A stretch of 15,627 nt of DNA from Temnopleurus reevesii (GCA_036244855.1 BQKZ01000811.1:1-15627), one strand, 5' to 3'; positions 1-9,200 are shown, numbered from the stretch's first letter. Numbers and translations: made by a program. The notes: generated by a model not told the origin, from the sequence alone.

Positions 1-27
1 GAAGAAGAAGAAGAAGAAGAAGAAGAA

Positions 28-70
<43 letters not shown>

Positions 71-295
71 AAGATTAATAAATTCACAACAAGAATTATG
101 ATTAGGATGAGGATGAGGAAGAGCTGCTGGTGATGATGGTGATGATTATGAAATGGTAATGGTAATGATGGTAGTGATAATAGTACTACTGTTGGTGTTG
201 ATAAGTATGATGATGATCATGATAATGATGATAATGAACCTGATGATCATAGCAATGATAATTTGTTGATGTTTGACGTTGATGATAGTTAAGGT
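1..295. repeat. GAA/GAT trinucleotide microsatellite with decayed flank
   Basis: Nine GAA units (1-27) pass directly into fourteen GAT units (28-69). From 70 to about 295 the same period continues in degraded form, as GAT, GGT and AAT triplets with interruptions. Triplet periodicity can mimic acidic coding sequence, but the decayed part has stops and the stretch sits upstream of a clear splice acceptor at 549-550, so I read it as intronic microsatellite. Nothing else is visible in 296-500 except AT-rich intron. Confidence 0.9.
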
Positions 296-550
296 TATTT
301 AGTTTGAATATTGTACAAAAGAAATGATAATGGCACTCAGAAAAAAAAATATTGGTGGCATTTAGAAAAAGAATGTTGATGTTTTTAAGAAAAGAAACGT
401 TTATGGCAATGATTATCACAAAGAGACAAAAAATATGTTTTATATGATTAGGACGACTGCATAGAATTCACAAAAAAGTATCAAGTCAATCCTAAACCAA
501 TTTGTATTTGCCTGATTGTATTGTTTTTTTATTTCTCTTTTTCTTGTCAG

Positions 551-612
551 GTGGAGGAGCTAATAGCTTGGTCAAGGCTGGTCCTGTCCTAGCAGAGCCT
601 ACAGAAATTGAG
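551..612 (+). CDS. GOLGA4: Golgin-245/GOLGA4-like, linker exon just before the GRIP domain
   Basis: This 62-nt internal exon follows a strong pyrimidine tract ending TTCTTGTCAG and precedes the donor GAG|GTAATG. Two bases complete a codon begun in an upstream exon outside the window, then twenty codons read GGANSLVKAGP and VLAEPTEIE. The end (AEPTEIE) matches the segment leading into the GRIP domain of vertebrate golgin-245, where it runs on into an invariant EYL. It ends in phase 0, so the split falls between the Glu and the invariant Tyr. The protein is a long coiled-coil tether of the trans-Golgi network; the coiled coil must lie to the left of the window. The identification rests on continuity with the next two exons. 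Confidence 0.88.
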
Positions 613-1172
613 GTAATGATTCCAGTTTCATGGTTCTTACTTCCATAACATATTCAATTTCAATTTAATCCGGGTTTTATTTTCATTTCCATGTGAATCA
701 TATACAAACATTGGTATTACAAAATAATAGAATCATGGTATTTTCACCAAATCGTGGAAATGTACAAAATGAAATCATAACATAATTAAAACATGAATAT
801 TACTTTGTACATGGAAGAATTTCTGACATAGAATTTGGATATTATGTTTTTGTGATAAATCTATGTATTCAATGGAAATATCTTGCATAAGGTCATTGTG
901 TTCCTCGACTTGCTCCCATAAGAGTGACAAATGTGCATATACAACTGTATGTTGGATGCAAGTATGAGTATACCAGAATGCAATGAATTGAAGAGATGAT
1001 TGAAATGACTCTTTAGTTATTCTAGGACCCACTTGGAGAAAATTTCAGTGGCACTGCAATGGAGTAGGTTTTATTTATGTGAAAACTGCTTCCTAATATA
1101 CATGTAGTTGTTGCTAGAGCTCTGAATTATTTTCATTGTCATGACTTTTCTTTTGTTTTTTCTCTAATACAG
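613..1172 (+). other. intron between the linker exon and first GRIP exon
   Basis: A GT-AG intron of 560 nt, donor GTAATG and acceptor TCTCTAATACAG, phase 0. It is AT-rich with no repeat or additional exon that I can support. A minus-strand open stretch at 775-1032 looks like chance: no codon bias and an unremarkable hydrophobic translation. Confidence 0.85.
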
Positions 1173-1220
1173 TATCTGAAGAAAGTTTTATATGAGTATA
1201 TGATGGGCAGAGAAACCAAG
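1173..1220 (+). CDS. GOLGA4: Golgin-245/GOLGA4-like, first half of the GRIP domain
   Basis: Forty-eight nucleotides, phase 0 at both ends, translate to YLKKVLYEYMMGRETK. This is almost identical to the start of the GRIP domain in golgin-245/p230. The first residue is the invariant GRIP tyrosine, known from family work to be needed for ARL1-GTP binding and Golgi targeting. The MMGRE motif separates golgin-245 from golgin-97, GCC88 and GCC185, whose sequences differ here. Splice sites are canonical: TCTCTAATACAG before, AAG|GTGAGA after. GRIP domains dimerise and sit on trans-Golgi membrane through two ARL1-GTP molecules. Confidence 0.95.
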
Positions 1221-2010
1221 GTGAGATTTTCCAGAAATTATAGGAAACTATGAGCTAAAACATATAGACAAGAGAAAACCTATTGTTGATTATCAATTTT
1301 AAAGCTACTGTCAATGTTATAGTGGTGCCCTAAATCTGGCACTTGCAAGGTGGCGAACCTCTATTATATCGTCCCCTCGCTACCAAGACCATTTAGTTAC
1401 AGTCAATAGGGAGAACTGCTGAAACTGCTTCTCCGATAATAGAAAGCTGTGGAGTAAAATGAATTGAAAAAAATAACTTGAGCTTTCGATCCTAGCAGAA
1501 TCTTAATCATTCTAAGTCATAAGATATAATTATGTATTTATGATTCCAAGATATGGTTCTTGTGATGTTGTAAATAAAACTCATTATTGAACAGGGAGAT
1601 ACCGGTATGAATATGAGTAATTGTATGATTTACAATTAGAGTGCTGGACAGGAGAAGATATTTTCAGTGGGAGTGGCACACAAAAATACCTTTTGGTGGT
1701 TGGGTCCAGCTACTATGGCTAGAACACTGTTCATTGTGATTAAAATCTCATTACATAATGTGAATACTGTAATGCATTAAGATATGTTGTAATCAAGAAG
1801 AATTTTAATTAATTTTTGATGCATTTAGAGAAACTATGACAGTTTAGTTGTGGACAAAAAAACTGTGATCAATTGCAAGCTGAAATTTGCAGTTGCAACC
1901 AATCAAAATGCTTGTTCTATATACATCTTGTTTAAAGTTCAAACTTTAAACCAATAAAATGTATCCTTCAACTTTCGTAATTCTGATACTATTTCATTCC
2001 CCTTTATCAG
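1221..2010 (+). other. intron inside the GRIP domain
   Basis: A 790-nt GT-AG intron (donor GTGAGA, acceptor CCTTTATCAG), phase 0. It contains a perfect 10-bp inverted repeat with a 2-nt spacer at 1930-1951 (GTTTAAAGTT / AACTTTAAAC). Bases 1865-1915 contain a GATCAATTGCAAGC... CCAATCAAAAT stretch that resembles, in reverse orientation, the inner end of the MITEs at 7641 and 14984. It may be an old fragment. No further exon is supported. Confidence 0.85.
1930..1951. repeat. perfect 10-bp palindrome with 2-nt spacer
   Basis: GTTTAAAGTT (1930-1939) is followed by CA and then AACTTTAAAC (1942-1951), an exact reverse complement. It is an AT-rich cruciform or hairpin candidate inside the intron; no function is implied. 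Confidence 0.85.
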
Positions 2011-2100
2011 ACAATGGCTAAGGTGATAGCCGCGGTGGTGAAATTTTCCAAAGAACAGACAGACAATATCATAGCTAAGGAGGAACAAAAACAAGGGCTG
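2011..2100 (+). CDS. GOLGA4: Golgin-245/GOLGA4-like, second half of the GRIP domain
   Basis: Ninety nucleotides, phase 0 at both ends, encode TMAKVIAAVVKFSKEQ then TDNIIAKEEQKQGL. The TMAKVI..V.KF..(E/D)QT..I....E pattern is the conserved C-terminal helix region of the golgin-245 GRIP domain, which forms the ARL1-contacting and dimerising helices. Acceptor CCTTTATCAG and donor CTG|GTAAGT are both good. With the two preceding exons it gives a complete GRIP domain. In vertebrates the protein ends within about ten residues of this point, and alternative C-termini are known for GOLGA4, so only a short tail would normally be expected. What follows the GTAAGT donor here is unresolved (see the terminal exon and the candidate exons). 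Confidence 0.95.
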
Positions 2101-2903
2101 GTAAGTCAACATTAATTTGTTTTCCTATCTATTTTAGTTAATTTCTTTGCTTTGTATTTGTAATTTTACATTCAATGTAAGAATATGAAACATGTGTTGC
2201 TTTTGTCTCCCTGTAGATATTTGTTTGTTTTGTAGATACAGTTGTTCTGTCCTTATTTTTTATTAGTCTTTATAGTGATGACCTTTTTAGAATTACATGT
2301 AATGTACAAGTCATTTAGTTTTCAATCACACATAAGTCATGAAAATTGGTTTCTTTTCACATTTATAGAGTATGTATAGTCAGATCTTTTGAATATCATA
2401 TGAATAATATAATCCCCATTGTTTTGTCATATGCTTCATGTATCTTATATATTTTGAGCAAATAACCAAATATCAACAGAGGTGCCAGCCTTCCTTACTA
2501 TGCATGATCATAGAAAGGAAATTTTGAATAATCAACCAGCTGAAACAAATATTTTCTTTTGAGAGAAAAGTTTATAGTTATTTTTAGGCAAAAAATCTTT
2601 TTTGAATGGATGCCCTCTATCGATCGATTCTCTCAAAATGGCCCGACCTGATTTTTGTTGGGGGGAGGAGGAGCTTTTGGCTTTTCAACAAGATTTAGAA
2701 ATTGCAGTGAAATTATAGATACACATCTGAAATATGAAATGAAAATATACATTTTCAGATGCTCTTTTGCTTTTCATCCCCTTAAAATGACTAAGGATTG
2801 AAGGGCATGTTACAACAAGTGTCAAAGTTATGGTCATACAGTACATTAGCCCATATACATTGTTAGAATGATAAAAACAACCCTATGAATCAAGAATGGC
2901 AAT

Positions 2904-3133
2904 GAGGTAAATTTATGTTTCTGCATCACCTTTCAAACACAACAAAAGGGTAATACAGATGATCAGTGCTGGAGACGATATTCAATTCCCACAAATTATT
3001 AGTATTTGTTCGTGCATTGAGGTTCATTTATGTTTCTGTGTCACCAATCAAACACAACGAAAGGGTATATACAGATGATCGATGCTGGAGACGATATTCA
3101 TTTCCCACAAATTATTTGTATTTGTTTGTGTAC
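2904..3133. repeat. 115-bp tandem duplication, two copies
   Basis: The segment beginning GAGGTAAATTTATGTTTCTG at 2904 recurs at 3019 as GAGGTTCATTTATGTTTCTG. Both copies run on with AAACACAAC(A/G)AAAGGGTA, ACAGATGATC, GCTGGAGACGATATTCA and CCCACAAATTATT. The period is 115 bp, with a few substitutions and small indels. No coding potential was seen. Confidence 0.9.
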
Positions 3134-3172
3134 ATTTTCATGTGACAATGAACAATGCTCTTCCTGATTCTG

Positions 3173-3254
3173 ATGATTTCATTATGATTTCATTATGATT
3201 TTATTATGATTTTATTATGATTTCATTATGATTTCATTATGATTTCATTATGAT
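3173..3254. repeat. 11-bp tandem repeat, unit ATTATGATTTC
   Basis: Between seven and eight copies of ATTATGATTTC or ATTATGATTTT stand head to tail, with clean copies starting at 3181, 3192, 3203, 3214, 3225 and 3236 and partial copies at both ends. This is a short AT-rich satellite following the 115-bp duplication. Confidence 0.95.
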
Positions 3255-3558
3255 CCACTTATTTTTGGAAAGTTGAGAGGAAAAGCAGACATGAATCATC
3301 TCGTCATGAGAGTTTAGTTAAAGGGAATGAGAACAGAAGTAAGTTTTACCCTTTAATTGTTTTAATCCAGAATTGGGTGAGAATATACAATTCTAACTAC
3401 ATGAATACCCCCATATAATCTGATAACCTGAAAGTTTATTGTTCTTATGTGGGAGTCAAGATAGAATTAACCAAAAATTCATACATACATGTACTTGTAC
3501 ATGAACATCCATGCCTACAAATTTTGAGAAATTGTTTTAATATTTGTTATTTAAAATA

Positions 3559-3766
3559 GGCGGGTTTACTAATAGATGCATACCTCTAAACACAAAGGTT
3601 GTTCCTGACAACTCAAAAGCTTGCCCGAGGCTTGCCCGACATAGCAACAAGTAATGTATGCAAACTGGATTCCAATTGTTGTAGTTTTATTGTTATCAAC
3701 CGGTCTATGGAATACCACGTAACTACGTTAAACACACATAAATTTGAATATATAAGTACACCCGCC
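3559..3766. mobile_element. 208-bp MITE with TA target-site duplication (Tc1/mariner-like)
   Basis: The left end GGCGGGTTTACTAATA and the reverse complement of the right end, GGCGGGTGTACTTATA, agree at all but two positions and stay similar a little further in. Each end is flanked by TA (3557-3558 and 3767-3768), the target duplication typical of Tc1/mariner elements. The length and lack of a transposase make it a non-autonomous element. A 63-codon open stretch inside it (3599-3790) has no coding character. An inner direct repeat GCTTGCCCGA occurs twice near 3619-3640. Confidence 0.75.
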
Positions 3767-5035
3767 TATTTACCATTAATTATATACTAATGCCACTTGG
3801 ATAAATTCATGATTTATGGAAGAGTTATATTAGAGAGATGGAATATTAAACAAGATTGGTAAAGTTGTCAAATCACATAAAGCTTTACCTTTCTCAATTT
3901 TGGGGTGTACTAGGGTCTGACAGCTCTCCCCCCCCCCCCCTTTGGATTATAATAATAGTCTCAGAAATGTGCCAGCAAGTGTATTTAATTTCAAATAAGT
4001 TTCAATGTGTAGGTTCTGACAGCTTCCTTAGACTATTTAGATAGTGTGGAGAACGTCTAAGACAATAGACTCTGAATACTGTCACAGTTAAAATCTATTT
4101 AGATGTAATTTGAGAACTGTATTAATAAAATTGTTGATTGAATGTACAGTATCAGAATACAATGGTGCTTCTCATTGTAATGTTCTCTTATTCTCCTTGA
4201 AATTAGTCTACTAAAATCACATATTCCACATCATTGGTTATGGTGGAATCCAGTATTCTGTGGGTCGATTTTACCATCGGCAGTGTATTTCATTGTACAG
4301 AATGTGCCTTAACCCTGTTTTATGCACTTTAGTGACTAACATCCATGACTAACCCATTCCATTTTGGTCTATTTTGCCTACTCCCTCTTTCACTCTGTAT
4401 GTGGTCAGGATCCCATTCATGCAAACACATCTTTCAAGGATGATTAAAGGTGCAGAGAGACCATTTCGTTCTTTTCTTTAAATATTTCATATATTTTCTG
4501 ATCATGCACCTTTTAGAGAATGGAGATCTTGTTCAAATATTCATTTGTAATCCAGAGTGTAGCATTTTTCCTTTCTTGGGAAAAGTGTAAATTATAATTT
4601 TTAGAGTAATAATGATGATTATAAAGGGATGGGATCAAACGATTAGGTATGAAAATCCATCAGTGGGTGCCCAAAATTGCTATAAGAATCAATATCTTAA
4701 TGATTGAGCAAATACCCTTTTTAATACACTGTTACAGTATAACATCTAGAGTTCAATAATTAAATAGACTATTAAACAAATCTGTAAATTTCTAGCCCCC
4801 TGCAACAGAATGCAGATTTGTGTGTCATTTACAGAATGAGTATTGAAGAGCTGCCTTGCGATGCAGTTAGATTACAAAATAGTGTTATTGAAGTAACTAT
4901 GCTGTTGAAAATGCATGAAAATCCTGCTTGATTAAGAATTGCCCTTGTAACAATGTTGACCCCATCATGTAAAAAAGAACTATAATTTTGACTATGAAAA
5001 TAGGAAATTAGTTGCGAGAATAAAAATATTTTCAG

Positions 5036-5075
5036 GATACTCGAGTTGCCCAACAAAAATTACAGAAGAAAATCT
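5036..5075 (+). other. candidate small internal exon, 40 nt
   Basis: Acceptor TATTTTCAG precedes 5036 and donor ATCT|GTAAGA follows 5075. Read in the phase left by the last GRIP exon it is open and gives DTRVAQQKLQKKI, a helix-like sequence, ending in phase 1. It could connect to a 7460-7493 exon and then to the terminal exon in its long frame. The pyrimidine tract is weak, and a 40-nt stretch is open by chance about half the time, so this is only a candidate. Confidence 0.22.
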
Positions 5076-5609
5076 GTAAGATAGCTTCGAGGCACAATTT
5101 TAAACATGATAAATTTTATCATTGCCTTTCTGTTCTGTTATTATTTTCATTGTTTTTTTTCCTTCTCATCTTAATTGTTCATGGTCTTTTCAAAAATTTT
5201 GATTTTGTTCAGTTTTCACCCTTCTTCATACATGTATATCATGATCATGACCTTTCTTTTTTGTTATTCTGTTATTGCTTTTTTTTCATTCTCTTATTTA
5301 TTTTCATTTAAAATTGTTCATTTCTTTTAGTTCCACCCTTCTTTGTGATCATGGGGATGTTTTGGGGATTGAAATGTATGGTAGGCATACCTCAGGCATG
5401 AGTGTACAAATGGAACACCTAAAAGATATTTGTAAAGTGTGAATTTTCTGTGTCTTGGGTTGTATTTCATGAAGCTGTTTGTAGAGATTTGAAAAATTCC
5501 ACGAATGACTGGTAACCCTTTCCTGTACTCGGTTACTCCTGTTGCTGAACCACACCTGTTAACAATACATTAGATTATTGAAGGCCAATTATTCTACAAA
5601 CAGGTGTAC

Positions 5610-5646
5610 CACCTGCTATACATTTCTTTGCAAAATAAGACGTTAC
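5610..5646 (+). repeat. 37-bp segment inverted relative to 6188-6224
   Basis: CACCTGCTATACATTTC with the following bases to 5646 matches the reverse complement of 6188-6224 at about 31 of 37 positions, with an unbroken 21-bp core (5618-5638). The two arms face each other across about 540 bp. It may be two insertions of one dispersed repeat in opposite orientation, or the ends of a larger element. Confidence 0.75.
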
Positions 5647-6139
5647 ATTAGTTATTTGTAGAGTCATGCATACATCTGCGAACATCCTTATGAAACAGAT
5701 TCCTGGTGAATTTATTGCTGTTAGCTTTTAATCATTATTACATGTAAATAGATTCAATTCAATCACAAAGGCCTTTTCATGTATTTTTCTTTGCATTGTG
5801 TTTGATTCATGATGAGATGTCTTTCAAAATGCTTTGAATCATTGTTACACTTTTCAATCCCTCACTTCTACAGTTTGTGTATTCCTTTTCCTCAAAATAT
5901 TTTATTGTTCATAAAATTTGTGTAAATGTCTGTAAAGTCTCATATGTCTGTGATTTTTCGAGTTAGGAAACCAATAGGGTCAATTGTGATTAATTACCAA
6001 TTTCAAAATAGCCAATTAATATCACTGAAGCATGCAATTTTACTTAACCAATTAGTGTTATTTCAAATTTGCGTCAAGGGCTTTCAGTGCATGCATCTCT
6101 TGTTTTATGCAAGAAAGCAGTTAGCGGGAATGATAAAAA

Positions 6140-6303
6140 AAATCCACTTTCCAGCCTTCACAATTAGCTCTAGAACACCAGAGAAATGTTAGCCCTTATT
6201 TTGCAAAGAAATGTAGAACAGGTGTTGCACATGTTCGCAGATTAATAGACATTCAATTTTCCTGTGTCCTCTAGAGCCATTGTGAAGGTTTGAATGGGGA
6301 TTT
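6140..6303. mobile_element. 164-bp fold-back element with about 50-bp inverted arms
   Basis: Bases 6140-6189 and 6254-6303 are imperfect inverted repeats. The strongest part pairs CCTTCACAATTAGCTCTAGA (6156-6175) with the reverse complement of CTCTAGAGCCATTGTGAAGG. The similarity extends outward to AAATCC / GGATTT and inward to ACACC...AAAT. The roughly 64-bp loop holds most of the 37-bp segment that recurs inverted at 5610-5646. No transposase or clear target duplication is visible, so the class is unknown; it could be a MITE. Confidence 0.65.
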
Positions 6304-6428
6304 GTTTGCTTTATCCAATTCATTTACCATTCCTGCTCACTTGTAATGCACTTTCTAGCATAGTTTATGCATTCATCATCAAAGAAGTCATGATTGCATT
6401 CTGTACACTCATTTTTGGTGTTTCCTAG

Positions 6429-6484
6429 GTCCCTGATCATGTATGTACTACTGTGAGCCGAAGACTCTCCCGAAACTATGAGTT
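6429..6484 (+). other. candidate small internal exon, 56 nt
   Basis: The acceptor GGTGTTTCCTAG is good and the donor interior GTGAGT is consensus, although the exon ends in TT. In phase 0, as required after the GRIP exon, it is open and reads VPDHVCTTVSRRLSRNYE plus two bases. Its length of 3n+2 switches to exactly the phase needed for the long frame of the terminal exon at 9550. Its 3' half belongs to the 120-150 bp tandem array that starts here, so the exon may be repeat-derived or spurious. It is the simplest one-exon solution to the phase problem. Confidence 0.3.
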
Positions 6485-6990
6485 GTGAGTGATTGAATGG
6501 TGCATGTTGAATGCAAGGAATGCGTTCATTTGAAATGATATGAATGCAAAGAAAGTGTTCATTTCAAATTATATGAATGCAATCATTTAATGATTGCATT
6601 CAACTGAATCAGAATCTTGTCACAACTTTGTGTTGTGAGTGATTGGAAAGTGCATGTTGAATGCAATGGATGCATTCATGTGAAATGGTAATGTAAGAAT
6701 GCAATCAAAGAATCAATCGTACAGTTGCGTTTAACTGAAGTAGAGACTCTATCACAACTCTATATTGTGAGTTATTGGAAAATTCATGTTGAATGCAAAA
6801 AATGCATTCAAATAAAATGGTAGTAATCTAAGATATTAATTAAGATGCATTCAACTGGTGCATAAGAATTGGATACTGCTGTACATTATAAGTGGATAGT
6901 GCATGTTGGAGGCTTAGAATGCACTCACTTTTGTATTGTGCAAAATGGTAAATGACTCGTAATGCAGTCAACTTGGATTCAAGACTCTTC
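6450..6990. repeat. degenerate tandem array, about four units of 121-150 bp
   Basis: The motif TTGTGAGTGATTG begins units at 6483, 6633, 6765 (TTGTGAGTTATTGG) and, decayed, near 6886 (TTATAAGTGGAT). Each is followed by a GCATGTTGAATGCA-like stretch, then ATGCATTCA and an AAATGGTAATG-like stretch. Upstream of each motif stands a GACTCT..CACAACT stretch. Spacing shrinks from 150 to 132 to 121 bp. The GAATGCA / TGCATTC words inside each unit form small hairpins. Confidence 0.8.
6574..6602. repeat. perfect 14-bp palindrome with 1-nt spacer
   Basis: TGAATGCAATCATT (6574-6587), T, then AATGATTGCATTCA (6589-6602) is an exact inverted repeat. It lies within the first unit of the degenerate tandem array. 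Confidence 0.92.
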
Positions 6991-7459
6991 ATTATAAAGG
7001 CTCATTCAAGAGTTGGCCATTACTTGGAATACAGAGATAATTTTTTTTAGTTGAATGCTGATGGACCAGGAATTCATTCCTAAATGATTGCAATGATAGA
7101 AGCTGATTTATTCACAATAGAGCTTCTCTATTTTATTGTCAAGACAGTTACGTGATGCATAAATGAAACCATCTGCTTGTATAAAAGCTTAATATCCCTT
7201 CACTCTGTCTCATCAATATTTTGATGCATGTGCAATTTGAATTATTTCTTTTTATTCTACATCTTGCATTTTATTTTACATTTTTGTCATTCTTTTCCAT
7301 GATATCATTGTTTCACCTCATTTCATTTTTTTAATCACAGTCATTGCTTTATTTTTAAGTTTTGCCGCTGTGAATGATTATTTTTTTCTTCATTCTTTCA
7401 TTTGTTTGATTCATTTCTCTGTTCTCTTTTTCTCATTTTGATTTTACCCCAATGACCAG

Positions 7460-7493
7460 CTGGCAGTGACACACAATTAGATATTAGGGCATG
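7460..7493 (+). other. candidate small internal exon after a very strong pyrimidine tract
   Basis: About 200 bp of T/C-rich sequence leads to CCCCAATGACCAG|CTGG, the most convincing isolated acceptor in the long intervening region. Possible donors are ATG|GTTAGT (exon end 7493) and TTA|GTGAGT (end 7497). In phase 0 it stops after six codons; in phase 1 it is open and reads GSDTQLDIRAW. With the 5036-5075 candidate before it and donor 7493, the phases run 0 to 1 to 2 and enter the long frame of the terminal exon. Whether it is used cannot be told from sequence. Confidence 0.28.
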
Positions 7494-7640
7494 GTTAGTG
7501 AGTTTCATTTTTATTGATTTGGGTTGGAACTAGCATGCAGCATTTTGAGGTAACTAGACACAACTAACTACATTAGCAGCAGAAGTAGTATACTAATTGG
7601 CGAATCGGCACATGTGAGGCACATACAGTATGCAATCTTA

Positions 7641-7807
7641 GGGGGAGTTGTTCAAAATCAACTGCAAACTTGACAATTGTAACGCGCATTTTCATTTGTG
7701 CACGGTATATGCACATTTAACAAGACGCGCATGAAACAATGATTCTGATTGGCACGTTCCGATCAACTGCAGCTTGCGATCAATCGCAACTTTTGAACAA
7801 CACCCCT
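7641..7807. mobile_element. 167-bp PIF/Harbinger (Tourist)-like MITE, copy A
   Basis: The left end GGGGGAGTTGTTCAAAA and the reverse complement of the right end, AGGGGTGTTGTTCAAAA, form terminal inverted repeats. The element is flanked by TTA on both sides (7638-7640 and 7808-7810). G-rich termini with a 3-bp TTA duplication are the hallmark of PIF/Harbinger and its Tourist-type MITEs. The interior has AACGCGCA, TGATTGGC and GATCAACTGCA stretches shared with the copy at 14984-15159 in the same orientation. No transposase is present. Confidence 0.85.
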
Positions 7808-7923
7808 TTAGATAATCAAGTTGCCTGTAGTATTTTGTTAGGCAAATTGAAGTAGAGGTAGTTGAGTATAATTATCTGCACATATCTGAGCACATCCACT
7901 TTTAAGTATTCAATTTCACATCA

Positions 7924-7983
7924 AACTTTGCATGCAAACTTTGCATGCAAACTGTATTTGACTCAAATCAATTTGAGTCAAAT
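7924..7983. repeat. 13-bp direct repeat followed by a perfect 13-bp palindrome
   Basis: AAACTTTGCATGC occurs twice in tandem (7924-7949), then a partial third copy. Directly after comes ATTTGACTCAAAT (7956-7968), CA, and its exact reverse complement ATTTGAGTCAAAT (7971-7983). The tight hairpin contains TGACTCA-like half-sites, but no regulatory role can be claimed. Confidence 0.9.
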
Positions 7984-8017
7984 CCTGTGCAATAACATGC
8001 ACCTGTCTTCTTCCTAG

Positions 8018-8071
8018 CTAGTTCCTCAAATGATACACAGTTACTTTGCAAGCCATATAGTTACTTGTATG
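8018..8071 (+). other. candidate small internal exon, 54 nt
   Basis: The acceptor CTGTCTTCTTCCTAG is excellent and the donor ATG|GTAAAT is moderate. The segment is open in phase 0 (LVPQMIHSYFASHIVTCM) and in phase 1, and its length keeps the phase, so it neither solves nor worsens the frame problem. Composition is AT-rich like the surroundings. Low confidence. Confidence 0.15.
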
Positions 8072-9148
8072 GTAAATAACCCATGTGGGCTAATACTTGC
8101 ATCATACCTTTTGGGATATGTGCTTCAACTGTTTGTGTTGCCCTACAAAATCACAAGCTGTGACATCATTCGAAAACACTATTGAACCTTCCTGGCCACA
8201 GCAATGTACCCACACTTATCTAGTCAATGTTGCTAGAAACAAAGTAATTGAAGCTAAAGCAGTGTATAAATTTTGAAGTGTGTATTTAATTCCTGAACCA
8301 TGAATAGAAGGGACAAAGGCTTTTTGACAAACAGTAGTATGGTGCTTAAACAACTTAATTCAAGAAAAGCTAGATACAATGTATACACAAAAGAAATTTC
8401 AGTGCTCCTATTCTGCTGAAAAAAATGTAAAACAATGAATAGGGAGTGTACTTTCTTTTGTGTGTGTGTGTAGCTTTTATAAAACCCTGAGTGCAGTTAT
8501 CTACTTTGTCCAACATCCTTTGTCCAATCTGTTCTTAGTGGTGAATTTCACCACAAATGCATGATACAAATTACTTATTAGTAATACTAACTTTTAGTTA
8601 TTGTTAACAAATATATATTTCTTGAATGAACTTTCATTGATGATTCCTCCCATCACCATTGAGTAAAATTTGATTCTAACATTTCCATCTGGGCAACATG
8701 TATATGGGCATGCATACAACCACAAAAATATGATGTGGAGATATACATGTCTATAAAAGATATTAACAATAATCATAACCAAATTTATTGACCCTGGACC
8801 ATTGCTTGCATGTACTAGTGCACTAAAATATTGCAAATCTCGATTTTAATGTAATATCTGGAATTGATATAGTAGGAAAATAAATTTTCACACAATCTCA
8901 TCACACTTGAAAAGAATGTTTAAAATCGTAAATGAATGTTCCAAATCATTGTGCAAGAAAATGTGTAATGGAAATCTATAGTATTAAGCAAATAAAGGGC
9001 TGTTTTGGGAGTTGTTTTTATACAAGGCTGGTCCCACTTTTTGCTTTCGGTGTTGGCTAGAGTGGATTTTTAACATATGATGACTGAAATGATTACGCAT
9101 TTAACCAGATTTGCATTATGTAATTAATAATTTAATTTTCCTTGTCAG

Positions 9149-9200
9149 GACATGTCTTATTGTGCATTGTTGAATTGTTTGGAAGTAATCAACGTTACCG
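9149..9200 (+). other. candidate internal exon, 52 nt, just upstream of the terminal exon
   Basis: This candidate has the best splice-site pair in the intervening region: acceptor TTTTCCTTGTCAG and donor TTACCG|GTAAGA. Entered in phase 1 it reads HVLLCIVELFGSNQRY plus two bases and joins the long frame at 9550 as ...RYR-GAWLPIEG. Entered in phase 0, directly from the GRIP exon, it is also open (DMSYCALLNCLEVINVT) but then leads into a different frame at 9550 that stops at 9600-9602. It may therefore be a real exon of either model, or of a separate gene. Confidence 0.35.

Noticed and set aside
1..69. Acidic coding repeat (poly-Glu/poly-Asp)
   Set aside because: Pure triplet microsatellite with decayed continuation upstream of a splice acceptor; no exon boundaries support translation.
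3273..3338. Possible exon reading ERKSRHESSRHESLVKGNENR with donor AGAA|GTAAGT
   Set aside because: The acceptor GGAAAG lacks a good pyrimidine tract, and in the phase left by the GRIP exon it hits TAG. It is open only in a phase for which no upstream exon was found.
3599..3790. 63-codon plus-strand open stretch
   Set aside because: It lies almost wholly in the TA-flanked MITE and has no coding bias.
4829..5056. 75-codon minus-strand open stretch
   Set aside because: Hydrophobic, AT-rich translation with no family resemblance or codon bias.
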